DNA from: an uncultured Oscillibacter sp.
Lineage (GTDB): Bacteria > Bacillota > Clostridia > Oscillospirales > Oscillospiraceae
Assembly (NCBI GenBank): GCA_904393855.1
Contig: CAJFNE010000018.1
Span: 1-17,483 of the forward strand
Length of the DNA stretch: 17,483 nt
Reading direction: 5' to 3'
Below the pieces are notes generated by a model that was given only the letters and a program-made list of their open reading frames with translations, did not search any database and was not told the DNA's origin. Below are positions 1 through 6,879 of this stretch, one piece after another. Position 1 is the stretch's first letter; each line of letters begins with the position of its first letter. The position numbers and the translations under genes are program-made.

Positions 1-2
1 TG

Positions 3-458
3 GTAGGCACGCCGGCCGACTCTGACGGGCAGACGCTCTGCCAGACGTTCTGTGAGGAATTCTCCTATGATGACCCCGTTTTTACACTGGACGAGAACGG
101 AAGCGGCACCGGCGTCGCCATCTGCCATTACAACGGCATCCCGGTCTTCAACTGCTCCGTGATGTTCACATTGGACCACGGCACCCTGATGACGGTCAGC
201 GGCACCCTGCTGCCGGAGGAAGCCGCCGCCACTGAGGAGTCCTCGGAACTCCTCTCGGCCGCCGCAGCCCTGACCGCCTTCCAGCAGGCGCGGCGGGAGA
301 GCTACATGGTGGTCTCCGCGGTGACGGATCTCTATCCCTGCTATGAATTGCTGGGCTCCACCGCCTCCGCGCTCTCCCTGGTGCCCGTCTGGTGTGTGGT
401 CACGGACACCGCGAACTACTATGTCAATTGCATCACCGGCGTGGTCTCCTCCGGCTGA
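3..458 (+). CDS. C-terminal part of a YycI-like (WalRK accessory) protein, 5' end outside the window
   Basis: An open frame enters from the left edge and stops at TGA 456-458, giving 151 visible residues. The end of the protein reads SLVPVWCVVTD followed by YYVNCITG. This resembles the end of YycH/YycI-type regulators of the WalK histidine kinase, where a PepSY-like fold closes with a 'VPVW...yyvNa.TG' segment. No membrane helix is visible, which fits because the family's anchor is N-terminal. murA, walJ and rlmH follow on the same strand, and walJ and rlmH belong to the classical wal locus, which supports the assignment. The short distance to the murA promoter and the lack of a clear terminator leave read-through possible. 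The identification rests on a short motif and on context, so it is moderate. An unrelated secreted or lipoprotein domain is the main alternative. Confidence 0.5.
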   Translation, partial: VGTPADSDGQTLCQTFCEEFSYDDPVFTLDENGSGTGVAICHYNGIPVFNCSVMFTLDHGTLMTVSGTLLPEEAAATEESSELLSAAAALTAFQQARRESYMVVSAVTDLYPCYELLGSTASALSLVPVWCVVTDTANYYVNCITGVVSSG

Positions 459-490
459 TTTTCAGATTTCCTTTCAAATCCAGGAAACAT

Positions 491-519
491 TTGCAATTCC
501 CAGGCGGATATGCTATAGT
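491..519 (+). promoter_or_regulatory. Sigma-A promoter for murA
   Basis: TTGCAA (491-496) is separated by 17 bases from TATAGT (514-519). A TG dinucleotide one base before the -10 (511-512) makes it an extended -10. Transcription would begin near 526, giving a leader of about 130 bases before the murA start. Confidence 0.7.
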
Positions 520-614
520 GATACTGTATGAGCGCTGCCCCGCGGCGCGCTGTAAAATGCCGGCCCGCGCAGGTATGAAGCGCCGCCCGGTGGGTAAACT
601 GTTTTTAACAAAGC

Positions 615-636
615 GCGGCCCGCCCTCGCGGGCTGC
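615..636 (+). other. Stem-loop in the murA leader, just upstream of the ribosome binding site
   Basis: GCGGCCCGC (615-623) and GCGGGCTGC (628-636) pair through nine positions, including one G-T pair, around the loop CCTC. The stem ends five bases before the Shine-Dalgarno AGAGAGGG (641-648). No U tract follows, so it is not an intrinsic terminator. It could stabilise the leader or affect initiation. Function is not shown. Confidence 0.45.
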
Positions 637-655
637 TTGAAGAGAGGGTCAAGAT

Positions 656-1951
656 TTGACAAAATATATTGTGCAGGGCGGAAAGCCCCTGTTCGGAGAA
701 GTGGAGATCAGCGGAGCGAAGAATGCCGCCGTGGCCATTATTCCCGCCGCCCTTCTGGTGGACGGGGTGTGCCGCATTGAGAATATTCCCCAGATCTCCG
801 ATGTGACCATGAGTTTGAAAATTCTGGAAAACCTGGGGGCCAATATCCGCAGTCTCAACCGCCACACGGTGGAGATTGACTGCCGCCATATCCACTCCAC
901 CCGGACCAACTACGATCTGGCCCGGCGGATCCGGGCCTCCTATTATCTGCTGGGGGCGCTGCTGGGCCGGTTCGGCCAGGCGGAGGTGGCCATGCCCGGC
1001 GGCTGCAACTTCGGCGGCGCTCGCCCCATCGACCAGCACGTCAAGGGCTTCACCACCCTGGGCGCCAAGGTGACGGTGGAGGGCGGCTTCATCCGCGCTG
1101 TGGCGGAGCATAACCGACTGAAGGGCGCCAACGTCTATCTGGACGTGGTCTCCGTGGGCGCCACCATGAATATCATGATGGCCGCCGTTATGGCGGAAGG
1201 TGTCACGGTAATCGAGAGCGCCGCCAAGGAGCCCCATATCGTGGACCTGGCCAACTTCCTCAACTCCATGGGCGCCAATATCCGGGGCGCCGGCACGGAC
1301 ACCATCAAGATCCATGGGGTGGAGCGGCTTACCGGAGGCAGCTATGCCATCATTCCCGATCAGATTGAGGCGGGCACCTACATGGCGGCCGTAGCGGCCA
1401 CCGGGGGCCAGATCCTGGTGAAGAATATTATCCCCAAGCACATGGACTGCATCACTGCCAAATTGGTGGAGATGGGCGTTGAGGTGGTGGAGAATGAGGA
1501 TACCCTCCTGGTCCGCCGCATGGAAAAGCTTCAGCACACCAACGTGAAGACCCTGCCCTACCCCGGCTTCCCCACGGACATGCAGCCCCAGATCACCGCG
1601 GTCCTCTCCCTGGCGGAGGGTACCTCCCTGGTGACGGAGAGCGTGTGGAGCAGCCGTTACCGCTATGTGGACGAGCTCAAGCGCATGGGCGCCCATATCC
1701 AGGTGGACGACAAGACCGCCGTGGTGGAGGGCGTGGATCATCTCACCGGCGCGCCCATTCAGGCCAGCGACCTGCGGGCCGGTGCGGCGCTGGTGATTGC
1801 CGCCCTGGCCGCCCAGGGGCGCAGTGAAATCACCCAGGTCCAATACATCGAGCGGGGCTATGAGGACATCGTCTCCAAACTGCGGGCCCTGGGTGCGGAC
1901 ATCCAGTCCGTGGAGGAACCGGATGTCAATCTGGAGGCCAATGTGGGCTGA
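656..1951 (+). CDS. murA: UDP-N-acetylglucosamine 1-carboxyvinyltransferase (MurA)
   Basis: This cytoplasmic enzyme transfers enolpyruvate from PEP to UDP-GlcNAc, the first committed step of peptidoglycan synthesis. The 431-residue length is normal for the family. Visible landmarks are the Lys22-Asn23 pair in SGAKNAAVAI, the PGGC loop with catalytic Cys117 (the residue alkylated by fosfomycin), RPIDQH, VSVGAT, PGFPTDMQ with the general base Asp308, and DLRAGAAL near the C terminus. The RASYYLLGALLGRF and RPIDQH segments are closest to the Firmicute MurAB/MurZ subgroup as I recall it. The start is TTG at 656, placed 7 bases after AGAGAGGG; no better start keeps the N-terminal MurA strand. Oddity: between Cys117 and the following Arg123 there is one residue more than in E. 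coli and B. subtilis MurA (CNFGGAR instead of a four-residue spacing). The gene has its own promoter and is followed by a large palindrome and walJ. Confidence 0.96.
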   Translation: MTKYIVQGGKPLFGEVEISGAKNAAVAIIPAALLVDGVCRIENIPQISDVTMSLKILENLGANIRSLNRHTVEIDCRHIHSTRTNYDLARRIRASYYLLGALLGRFGQAEVAMPGGCNFGGARPIDQHVKGFTTLGAKVTVEGGFIRAVAEHNRLKGANVYLDVVSVGATMNIMMAAVMAEGVTVIESAAKEPHIVDLANFLNSMGANIRGAGTDTIKIHGVERLTGGSYAIIPDQIEAGTYMAAVAATGGQILVKNIIPKHMDCITAKLVEMGVEVVENEDTLLVRRMEKLQHTNVKTLPYPGFPTDMQPQITAVLSLAEGTSLVTESVWSSRYRYVDELKRMGAHIQVDDKTAVVEGVDHLTGAPIQASDLRAGAALVIAALAAQGRSEITQVQYIERGYEDIVSKLRALGADIQSVEEPDVNLEANVG

Positions 1952-1963
1952 TCCGGGATCGCC

Positions 1964-2016
1964 AAGCGTCCGCGATGGAGGTCGACGGCTTTCGTCGCCC
2001 GCCATCACGGACGCTT
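1964..2016. repeat. Long imperfect palindrome between murA and walJ
   Basis: The arms 1964-1978 (AAGCGTCCGCGATGG) and 2002-2016 (CCATCACGGACGCTT) pair at 14 of 15 positions. Inside them GGTCGACG and CGTCGCCC continue the pairing with one mismatch and close on the loop GCTTT. The 53-base element fills most of the murA-walJ gap. It has no trailing U tract, so it is more like a REP-type palindrome or an mRNA processing/stability hairpin than a terminator. I found no second copy in the window. Confidence 0.7.
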
Positions 2017-2049
2017 CCTATGTTTTCCAGACACTGTGAGGGATATGAC

Positions 2050-2850
2050 TTGACCACGCTACATACCTTGGCCAGCGGCTCCTCCGGAAACGCGCTGGTG
2101 ATCTCCTGTGGCGGGACCCATCTGCTGGTGGATGCCGGCATCTCCTGCCGCCGCATCACGGCGGGCCTGCGGGAGCTGGGCCTTGTTCCGGAGGATTTGA
2201 CCGCCGTTCTCATTACCCACACCCACGCCGACCATGTCTCCGGCCTGCAGACCCTGCTCAAGCATACGGCCTGTCCCATCTGCGCCGGGGAGCGGGTCTG
2301 CCGGGAGCTGGCGTATCGATACGCCGGGATCGGAGCCCGACTGCTGCCCCTGCCCCTCTGCCGCCCTTGGACGCTGGGAGAGGCGGAGGCCACGGTTTTC
2401 CCCACCTCTCATGACGCGCCGGGCTCCTGCGGCCTTCGGCTGGACACCCCGTTCGGCGGCATTGGAATCCTGACAGACACCGGGTTCGTCACGGACGAGG
2501 CGGCGGACATCCTGCCGGGGGTGGACCTGGCGGTGCTGGAGGCCAACCACGATGTCGAGACCCTGCGCAGCGGTCCCTACCCCCTTTACCTGAAGCAGCG
2601 CATCCTGGGGGGACGGGGCCACCTGTGCAACGAGGACGCCGCCCGCTTTGCCGTCACCCTGACGGAAAGCGGCGCATCGGAGCTGATCCTGGCCCACCTG
2701 AGCCGGGAGAACAACACCCCCGTCATGGCGCTGCGGGCGGTGGAGACCGCGCTGTCCGCCGCGGGGCTGTCCCCGCTGCTGTCCGCGGCCCCTCGGGAGA
2801 GCTTGAGCGGCGCCCACACGCTGTCCGGGAGGGCCGTATGCAGAAGGTGA
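2050..2850 (+). CDS. walJ: WalJ/YycJ-type metallo-beta-lactamase-fold hydrolase
   Basis: The protein is a cytoplasmic MBL-fold hydrolase of the YycJ/WalJ family, whose members are metal-dependent nucleases linked to cell-wall and DNA-replication coordination in Firmicutes. The N terminus TLASGSSGNALVI and the zinc motif HTHADH (His57, His59, Asp61, His62 from this start) are typical. Later landmarks are GILTDTG and VLEANHD, which carry further metal ligands in the fold. I chose TTG at 2050, giving 266 residues (the family is about 264), because it lies 6 bases after GTGAGGGA (2036-2043) and begins right at the conserved TLASGSSGN strand. An ATG at 2020 in the same frame would add ten residues, and the frame extends back into the palindrome. 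The end overlaps the rlmH start by 13 bases, which indicates translational coupling. Confidence 0.88.
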   Translation: MTTLHTLASGSSGNALVISCGGTHLLVDAGISCRRITAGLRELGLVPEDLTAVLITHTHADHVSGLQTLLKHTACPICAGERVCRELAYRYAGIGARLLPLPLCRPWTLGEAEATVFPTSHDAPGSCGLRLDTPFGGIGILTDTGFVTDEAADILPGVDLAVLEANHDVETLRSGPYPLYLKQRILGGRGHLCNEDAARFAVTLTESGASELILAHLSRENNTPVMALRAVETALSAAGLSPLLSAAPRESLSGAHTLSGRAVCRR

Positions 2851-3320
2851 CCATCCTCTGCGTGGGAAAGCTGAAGGAGCGGTTCTACGCGGAGGCGGCG
2901 GCGGAGTACGCCAAGCGCCTGGTCCGCTACTGTCGGCTGGAGATCCTGGAGCTGCCGGAGGAGCGGCTGCCGGAATCTCCCTCCCCGGCCCAGATCGACG
3001 CAGCCCTGGAGCGGGAGGCCGCGGCCGTCCGGGCCAAGCTGCCGGCGGGGGCAATGATTATTACTCTTTGTATTGAGGGGCGGCTTCGCTCCAGCGAGGA
3101 GTTGGCCCGGCAGATGGCCGCCTGGAGCAGTCAGGGCGCGGGACATCTGGTGTTCCTGATCGGTGGGTCCTTTGGCCTGGCACCCTCTCTCAAGGCCCAG
3201 GCCGCGGAGCGGCTGTCTATGTCCCCCATGACGTTCCCCCACCACCTGGCCCGGGTGATGCTGCTGGAGCAGATCTACCGGGCGTACCAGATCAACGCCG
3301 GGGGGAAGTACCACAAATAA
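2838..3320 (+). CDS. rlmH: 23S rRNA (pseudouridine1915-N3)-methyltransferase RlmH
   Basis: RlmH is a SPOUT-class SAM-dependent methyltransferase that methylates pseudouridine 1915 in helix 69 of 23S rRNA on assembled 70S ribosomes. The 160-residue product matches the family length of about 155-160. It starts MQKVTILCVGKLKE, has the SAM-binding knot segment FLIGGSFGL (106-114), then LSMSPMTFPHHLARV and the C-terminal EQIYRAYQINAGGKYHK, which carries the catalytic terminal residues of the family. The ATG at 2838 lies inside the last codons of walJ, 13 bases before its stop, with GGGAGGG just upstream. The open frame extends much further upstream (to 2625), but that part is the shadow of walJ. 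Pairing of walJ with rlmH is usual near the WalRK locus in Firmicutes. Confidence 0.95.
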   Translation: MQKVTILCVGKLKERFYAEAAAEYAKRLVRYCRLEILELPEERLPESPSPAQIDAALEREAAAVRAKLPAGAMIITLCIEGRLRSSEELARQMAAWSSQGAGHLVFLIGGSFGLAPSLKAQAAERLSMSPMTFPHHLARVMLLEQIYRAYQINAGGKYHK

Positions 3321-3359
3321 CGCTTTTACTGAGAAGTTTTCAGGAGAGGAGGCCACAGC

Positions 3360-3662
3360 ATGGAAGAACAGGCAAAGGACTTCTGGGCCCGGGCGGGCCA
3401 CGGCCTGCCGGAGGGCTGGCCCCTGGACGGAGAGGGGCAGCCGGAGAAAGCGGAGCGGCTGACGCTCCAGTCCGAGCTGGACAGTATGGCGGACATCACC
3501 CTCTCCCTGCTGGAGAGCTGCGGGATTCCCGCTTTCAAGTCCGGCACCCAGGGGAAAGTGATCTTTGGCTTTGCGGGCCTGGGCGTGGACATCTACGTCC
3601 CCGCCTCCCGCCTGGAGGAAGCGCAAGCACTGCTGACCGCCCAGAGCGGCAGCGAGGAATAG
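3360..3662 (+). CDS. Small DUF2007-like (putative signal-transducing) protein
   Basis: This 100-residue soluble protein has no signal peptide or membrane helix. The C-terminal two thirds (about 42-93) carries a ferredoxin-like DUF2007 pattern: SLLESCGIPAFKSG, then a strand pair ending in VDIYVP, then a helix ASRLEEAQALL. The first 35 residues are poorly conserved and rich in Trp and Gly (FWARAGHGLPEGWPL). Members of the family are small and without an established biochemical function, and are sometimes named putative signal-transducing proteins. Start ATG 3360 follows a strong AGGAGAGGAGG (3342-3352). The stop TAG (3660-3662) overlaps the Shine-Dalgarno of the next gene, so translation of the two is probably coupled. 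Confidence 0.75.
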   Translation: MEEQAKDFWARAGHGLPEGWPLDGEGQPEKAERLTLQSELDSMADITLSLLESCGIPAFKSGTQGKVIFGFAGLGVDIYVPASRLEEAQALLTAQSGSEE

Positions 3663-3674
3663 GAGGAGCCGCAT

Positions 3675-5402
3675 ATGGATTTCAAGCAGGAATATGAGAA
3701 GTGGCTGCACAGTCCCGTCCTGAGCCCGGAGGAGCGGGCGGAGCTGGAGGCCATCCAAAACGACCCCAAGGAGATCGAGAGCCGTTTCTACGGTCCCCTG
3801 GAATTCGGCACCGCCGGCCTCCGGGGCACCATGGCCGTGGGACTGCACAACATGAACGTCCACGTGATCCGCTGGGCCACCCAGGGCTTTGCGGACATCG
3901 TCGCCGCCGAGGGCGAGGAGGGCAAGCGCCGGGGGGTGGCCATCTGCATGGACTGCCGCAACCACTCCATGGAGTTTGCCCGGGCGGCCGCGGAGGTCTG
4001 CGCCGCCAACGGCATCCACGTCCGGATTTTCGAGGCCCTGCGGCCCACGCCGGAGCTGAGCTTCGCCGTCCGGGAGTACCACTGTCAGGCGGGCATCAAC
4101 ATCACCGCCAGCCACAACCCCAAGGAGTACAACGGTTACAAGGTCTACTGGCAGGACGGCGCCCAGCTGCCGCCCCAGCACGCGGACGCCGTGGCCAAGC
4201 GCCTGAGTGAGATTGATATCTTCACGGACATTCGCTCCATGCCCTATGACGAGGCGGTGCGGGTCGGTCTCATCGAGGTGCTGGGGGCGGAGACCGACGA
4301 GAAGTTCCTCTCCAACGTCATGGCCCAGGTCAACGACCCGGAGACCGTGGCCCAGGTGGCGGACACTTTCAAGGTGGTCTACACCCCCTTCCACGGCACC
4401 GGCTACCGGCTGATTCCCGAGGCCCTGAAGCGCCTGGGCATCAAAAACCTGCTGTGCGTGTCGGAGCAGATGGTCATTGACGGGAACTTCCCCACGGTGG
4501 TCTCTCCCAACCCGGAGAATCCCGAGGGCTTCTACCTGGCCGTGGACCTGGCGAAGCAGGAGGGGGCCGACTTCATCGTGGGCTCCGACCCGGACGCCGA
4601 CCGGGTGGGCATCATGGTCCGCACCCGGGACGGCGAGTTCAAGGTGATCTCCGGCAATCAGACCGGCGTGCTGCTGCTGGACTACCTGATCGGCGCCAAG
4701 CGGCGCTCCGGCAAGATGCCGGAGAAGCCGGTGGCGCTGAAGACCATCGTCACCACGGAGATGGCCCGGAAGGTGGCGGAGACCAACGGCCTCCAGTGCT
4801 ACGACACCTTCACCGGCTTCAAGTTCCTGGCCCAGAAGAAGGACCAGCTGGAGGCTGCGGGCGCCGGCAAGGTGATCTTCGCCTATGAGGAGTCCTACGG
4901 CTACATGCTGGGAGACTATGTCCGGGACAAGGACGCCGTCACCGCCTCGCTGCTGCTGACGGAGATGGCCGCCTGGTACGCCGCCCAGGGCATGACCCTG
5001 GCGGACGCTCTGGACCGCCTCTATGAGAAGTACGGATATTACGCAGAGTATACCTGCAACCTGGTGATGCCCGGCCTGGACGGCCTGCGGGACATGGCGA
5101 AGCTGATGGCCTCCCTGCGGGAGAATCCTCCCGCGGAGATCTCCGGCACCCAGGTGGTCGCACGAAAGGACTACACTGACGGGTCCGTGGTGGACTGCGC
5201 CACCGGCGCGGTGTCCCGAATGGAGCTCTCCGGCTCCAATGTGCTCCGGTTCGAGCTGGCGGACGGCACCACGATCCTGGTCCGACCCTCCGGCACGGAG
5301 CCGAAGATCAAGGTCTACATCCTGGCCCAGGGCAAGGATGCCGCCGACGCCGCTGTCAATGTGGACCGTTACCGCTCCTGGGCGGAGAATCTGAAGCCCT
5401 GA
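3675..5402 (+). CDS. Phospho-sugar mutase (alpha-D-phosphohexomutase, PgcA-like)
   Basis: The enzyme interconverts hexose 1- and 6-phosphates (phosphoglucomutase/phosphomannomutase activity), feeding UDP-glucose and cell-envelope polysaccharide synthesis. The 575-residue length fits the Gram-positive PgcA type (about 580). All four signature regions are visible. TASHNPKEYNGYK holds the phosphorylated Ser146. GSDPDADRVG provides the Mg2+ ligands Asp304, Asp306 and Asp308. YEESYGYM (404-411) is the sugar-binding loop. VRPSGTEPKIK (536-546) is the phosphate-binding loop. FGTAGLRG (44-51) near the N terminus is also typical. The start ATG 3675 is 8 bases after AGGAGG (3661-3666), itself overlapping the stop of the preceding gene. 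Glucose versus mannose preference cannot be read from sequence. A strong terminator follows. Confidence 0.93.
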   Translation: MDFKQEYEKWLHSPVLSPEERAELEAIQNDPKEIESRFYGPLEFGTAGLRGTMAVGLHNMNVHVIRWATQGFADIVAAEGEEGKRRGVAICMDCRNHSMEFARAAAEVCAANGIHVRIFEALRPTPELSFAVREYHCQAGINITASHNPKEYNGYKVYWQDGAQLPPQHADAVAKRLSEIDIFTDIRSMPYDEAVRVGLIEVLGAETDEKFLSNVMAQVNDPETVAQVADTFKVVYTPFHGTGYRLIPEALKRLGIKNLLCVSEQMVIDGNFPTVVSPNPENPEGFYLAVDLAKQEGADFIVGSDPDADRVGIMVRTRDGEFKVISGNQTGVLLLDYLIGAKRRSGKMPEKPVALKTIVTTEMARKVAETNGLQCYDTFTGFKFLAQKKDQLEAAGAGKVIFAYEESYGYMLGDYVRDKDAVTASLLLTEMAAWYAAQGMTLADALDRLYEKYGYYAEYTCNLVMPGLDGLRDMAKLMASLRENPPAEISGTQVVARKDYTDGSVVDCATGAVSRMELSGSNVLRFELADGTTILVRPSGTEPKIKVYILAQGKDAADAAVNVDRYRSWAENLKP

Positions 5403-5457
5403 GAACAAGAAATTATTCTATTTTTTTGAATTTAAATTCATTTTTGCGGTTGTTCAC

Positions 5458-5503
5458 AAGCGTGTCCGCGCCCTCCAACCCGGGGGGCGCGGACACGCTT
5501 TTT
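5458..5503 (+). terminator. Intrinsic terminator after the phospho-sugar mutase
   Basis: AAGCGTGTCCGCGCCC (5458-5473) and GGGCGCGGACACGCTT (5485-5500) form a perfect 16-bp stem with an 11-base loop and run into TTTTT (5499-5503). The 308-base gap 5403-5710 otherwise holds an AT-rich stretch and the promoter of the next gene. Confidence 0.92.
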
Positions 5504-5593
5504 CCCGTGCTTTTTCCCGCGCTTTCCGGACCCTCAAAATTTTTTGAAAAATTGCAATTTTAGCAAAAAATATCACAAAACAGGAAAAATATC

Positions 5594-5622
5594 TTGCAAA
5601 AAGTGACGGTTTGTGATATAAT
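5594..5622 (+). promoter_or_regulatory. Strong extended -10 promoter for the S58 peptidase
   Basis: TTGCAA (5594-5599), 17 bases, then a perfect TATAAT (5617-5622) with TG at 5614-5615 one base ahead. The upstream 60 bases are rich in A and T tracts, resembling an UP element. Expected start is near 5629, giving a leader of about 80 bases. Confidence 0.85.
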
Positions 5623-5710
5623 AAACATAAGCTCAGGGGGCGTGAAACCGGGCGAAAGGAACACTGGAATCCCGGCCCTGGACCAATCACCAACCGAAGG
5701 GAGATCTTGT

Positions 5711-6712
5711 ATGAAAAAGGTAGAACGCAGCGATAATCTGGAGGTCATCAGCGTATACGATCTGGAGGAGTTCAGCATTGGTCACGATGTGGACCCGGAG
5801 GCTATCACCGGCTGCACGGTCATCATGGCCAACAAGCTCGACGGTCTGGTGGCCGGCGCGGATGTCCGGGGCGGTGCACCGGGCACCCGAAACCTGGACA
5901 TCTACAAACCCATGAACTGCTATGACAGCTGCCAGGCGGTGGTGCTCTCCGGCGGCAGCCTGTTCGGACTGGACGCCGCCAGCGGTGTGGAGAAGTGCAT
6001 GGAGGAGCACGGCATCGGCCTGCCCTTCGTCAATGTGACGCTTCCGGTGGTGTCCCAGGCGATCCTCTTTGACCTGACCATCGGCAGCAAGGACATCCGC
6101 CCCGACTCCGCCATGGGATACCGGGCCTGCCAGAATGCCCTGAAGCGGGAGCACCATCCCGACGGCAACGTGGGCGCCGGCATCGGCGCCACCGTGGGCA
6201 AGATCAGCTCCCCCGCCCAGATGATGAAGAGCGGTCTGGGTACCTGGTGCTACAAGCGGGGCGATCTGTTCGTGGGCGCGGTTGTGGCCTGCAACGCCAT
6301 CGGCGATGTGGTGGACCCGGACACCCACGAGATCATCGCGGGCGCACTGGATGATTCCCTGAAAAATTTCCTGAACACCGAGGAGTTCATCGGGGAGAAC
6401 ATCACCACCGAGGACTTCTTCATGGGCAACACCACCATCGGCTGCGTGATCACCAACGCCAAGCTGACCAATAATCAGGCGCACAAGATCGCGGCCTGGT
6501 CTCACGATGGCATTGCCCGCGCGGTCCGCCCCACCCACACCATGAGTGACGGCGACACGCTGTTCTGCATGGCCACCGGCGATGTGCCCTGCGCCATGAA
6601 CCTGGTGGGCACCCTGGCGGTGAAGGCCGTGGAGCACGCCATCGCCAGCGCTGTCCGGAATGCCGACAGCCTGGGCGGCTTCAAGAGCCGGAAAGAGATT
6701 TTCGGAGAATAA
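5711..6712 (+). CDS. S58-family (DmpA/P1-type) self-processing aminopeptidase
   Basis: The protein belongs to the DmpA/BapA group, Ntn-like hydrolases of the ArgJ fold that cleave themselves into two subunits and act as aminopeptidases, esterases or amidases on small peptides. Typical segments are LSGGSLFGLDAASGV (79-93), DGNVGAGIGATVGK (151-164) and VGAVVACNAIGDVVDP (188-203). The processing site region is GNTTIGCVITNAKLT (239-253), followed by AHDG/ARA/HT-type motifs (SHDGIARAVRPTHTMSDGDT). The nucleophile position seems to be Thr241 or Thr242, not the Ser of DmpA. The 333-residue length is normal. ATG 5711 was chosen because it follows AAGGGAG (5697-5703) by 7 bases; the frame runs back to 5594 but that region is the promoter. 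No signal peptide is seen, so it is probably cytoplasmic. It is transcribed alone, between two terminators. The natural substrate is unknown. Confidence 0.88.
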   Translation: MKKVERSDNLEVISVYDLEEFSIGHDVDPEAITGCTVIMANKLDGLVAGADVRGGAPGTRNLDIYKPMNCYDSCQAVVLSGGSLFGLDAASGVEKCMEEHGIGLPFVNVTLPVVSQAILFDLTIGSKDIRPDSAMGYRACQNALKREHHPDGNVGAGIGATVGKISSPAQMMKSGLGTWCYKRGDLFVGAVVACNAIGDVVDPDTHEIIAGALDDSLKNFLNTEEFIGENITTEDFFMGNTTIGCVITNAKLTNNQAHKIAAWSHDGIARAVRPTHTMSDGDTLFCMATGDVPCAMNLVGTLAVKAVEHAIASAVRNADSLGGFKSRKEIFGE

Positions 6713-6749
6713 ACCGACGCGTTCCCAACCGGAAGACTACATCATCCCG

Positions 6750-6780
6750 AACCGGGCGGCCCCATGGGCCGCCCGGTTTT
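6750..6780 (+). terminator. Intrinsic terminator after the S58 peptidase
   Basis: AACCGGGCGGCCC (6750-6762) and GGGCCGCCCGGTT (6766-6778) form a perfect 13-bp stem with the three-base loop CAT and end in TTTT (6777-6780). Confidence 0.9.
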
Positions 6781-6814
6781 CTGTGTGGCAGTCGGAACTT
6801 CCCCGGACAAACGA

Positions 6815-6839
6815 AGAGATCCCCCGCATCTGCGGGGGA
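6815..6839 (-). terminator. Probable terminator of the minus-strand transporter unit
   Basis: TCCCCCGCA (6820-6828) and TGCGGGGGA (6831-6839) form a compact hairpin downstream of the MFS stop when read on the minus strand. The following bases are TCTCTTCGTTTG, a U-rich but interrupted tail. It sits back to back with the terminator of the convergent peptidase gene. The tail is imperfect, hence moderate confidence. Confidence 0.6.
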
Positions 6840-6879
6840 CCCCTGGTTTCTGCGAGAGAGCGGATTCGATGGAGACCTC

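Noticed and set aside
459..655. T-box or other riboswitch upstream of murA
   Set aside because: No T-box sequence, antiterminator, U-tract terminator or known aptamer core could be seen; only a promoter and a short stem.
605..2008. A 467-codon open frame opposite murA
   Set aside because: murA is certain from its active-site residues; the opposite frame has a compositional bias typical of an antisense shadow.
2586..5408. A 940-codon open frame on the minus strand opposite walJ, rlmH, the DUF2007-like gene and the phospho-sugar mutase
   Set aside because: It is antisense to four well-supported genes, low in complexity (His, Gly, Val, Leu-rich) and has no recognisable motif. It is the usual mirror frame of GC-rich coding sequence.
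5594..5710. Longer N terminus for the S58 peptidase starting at TTG 5594
   Set aside because: This TTG is the -35 element of a near-consensus promoter, and ATG 5711 has a good Shine-Dalgarno and the expected family length.
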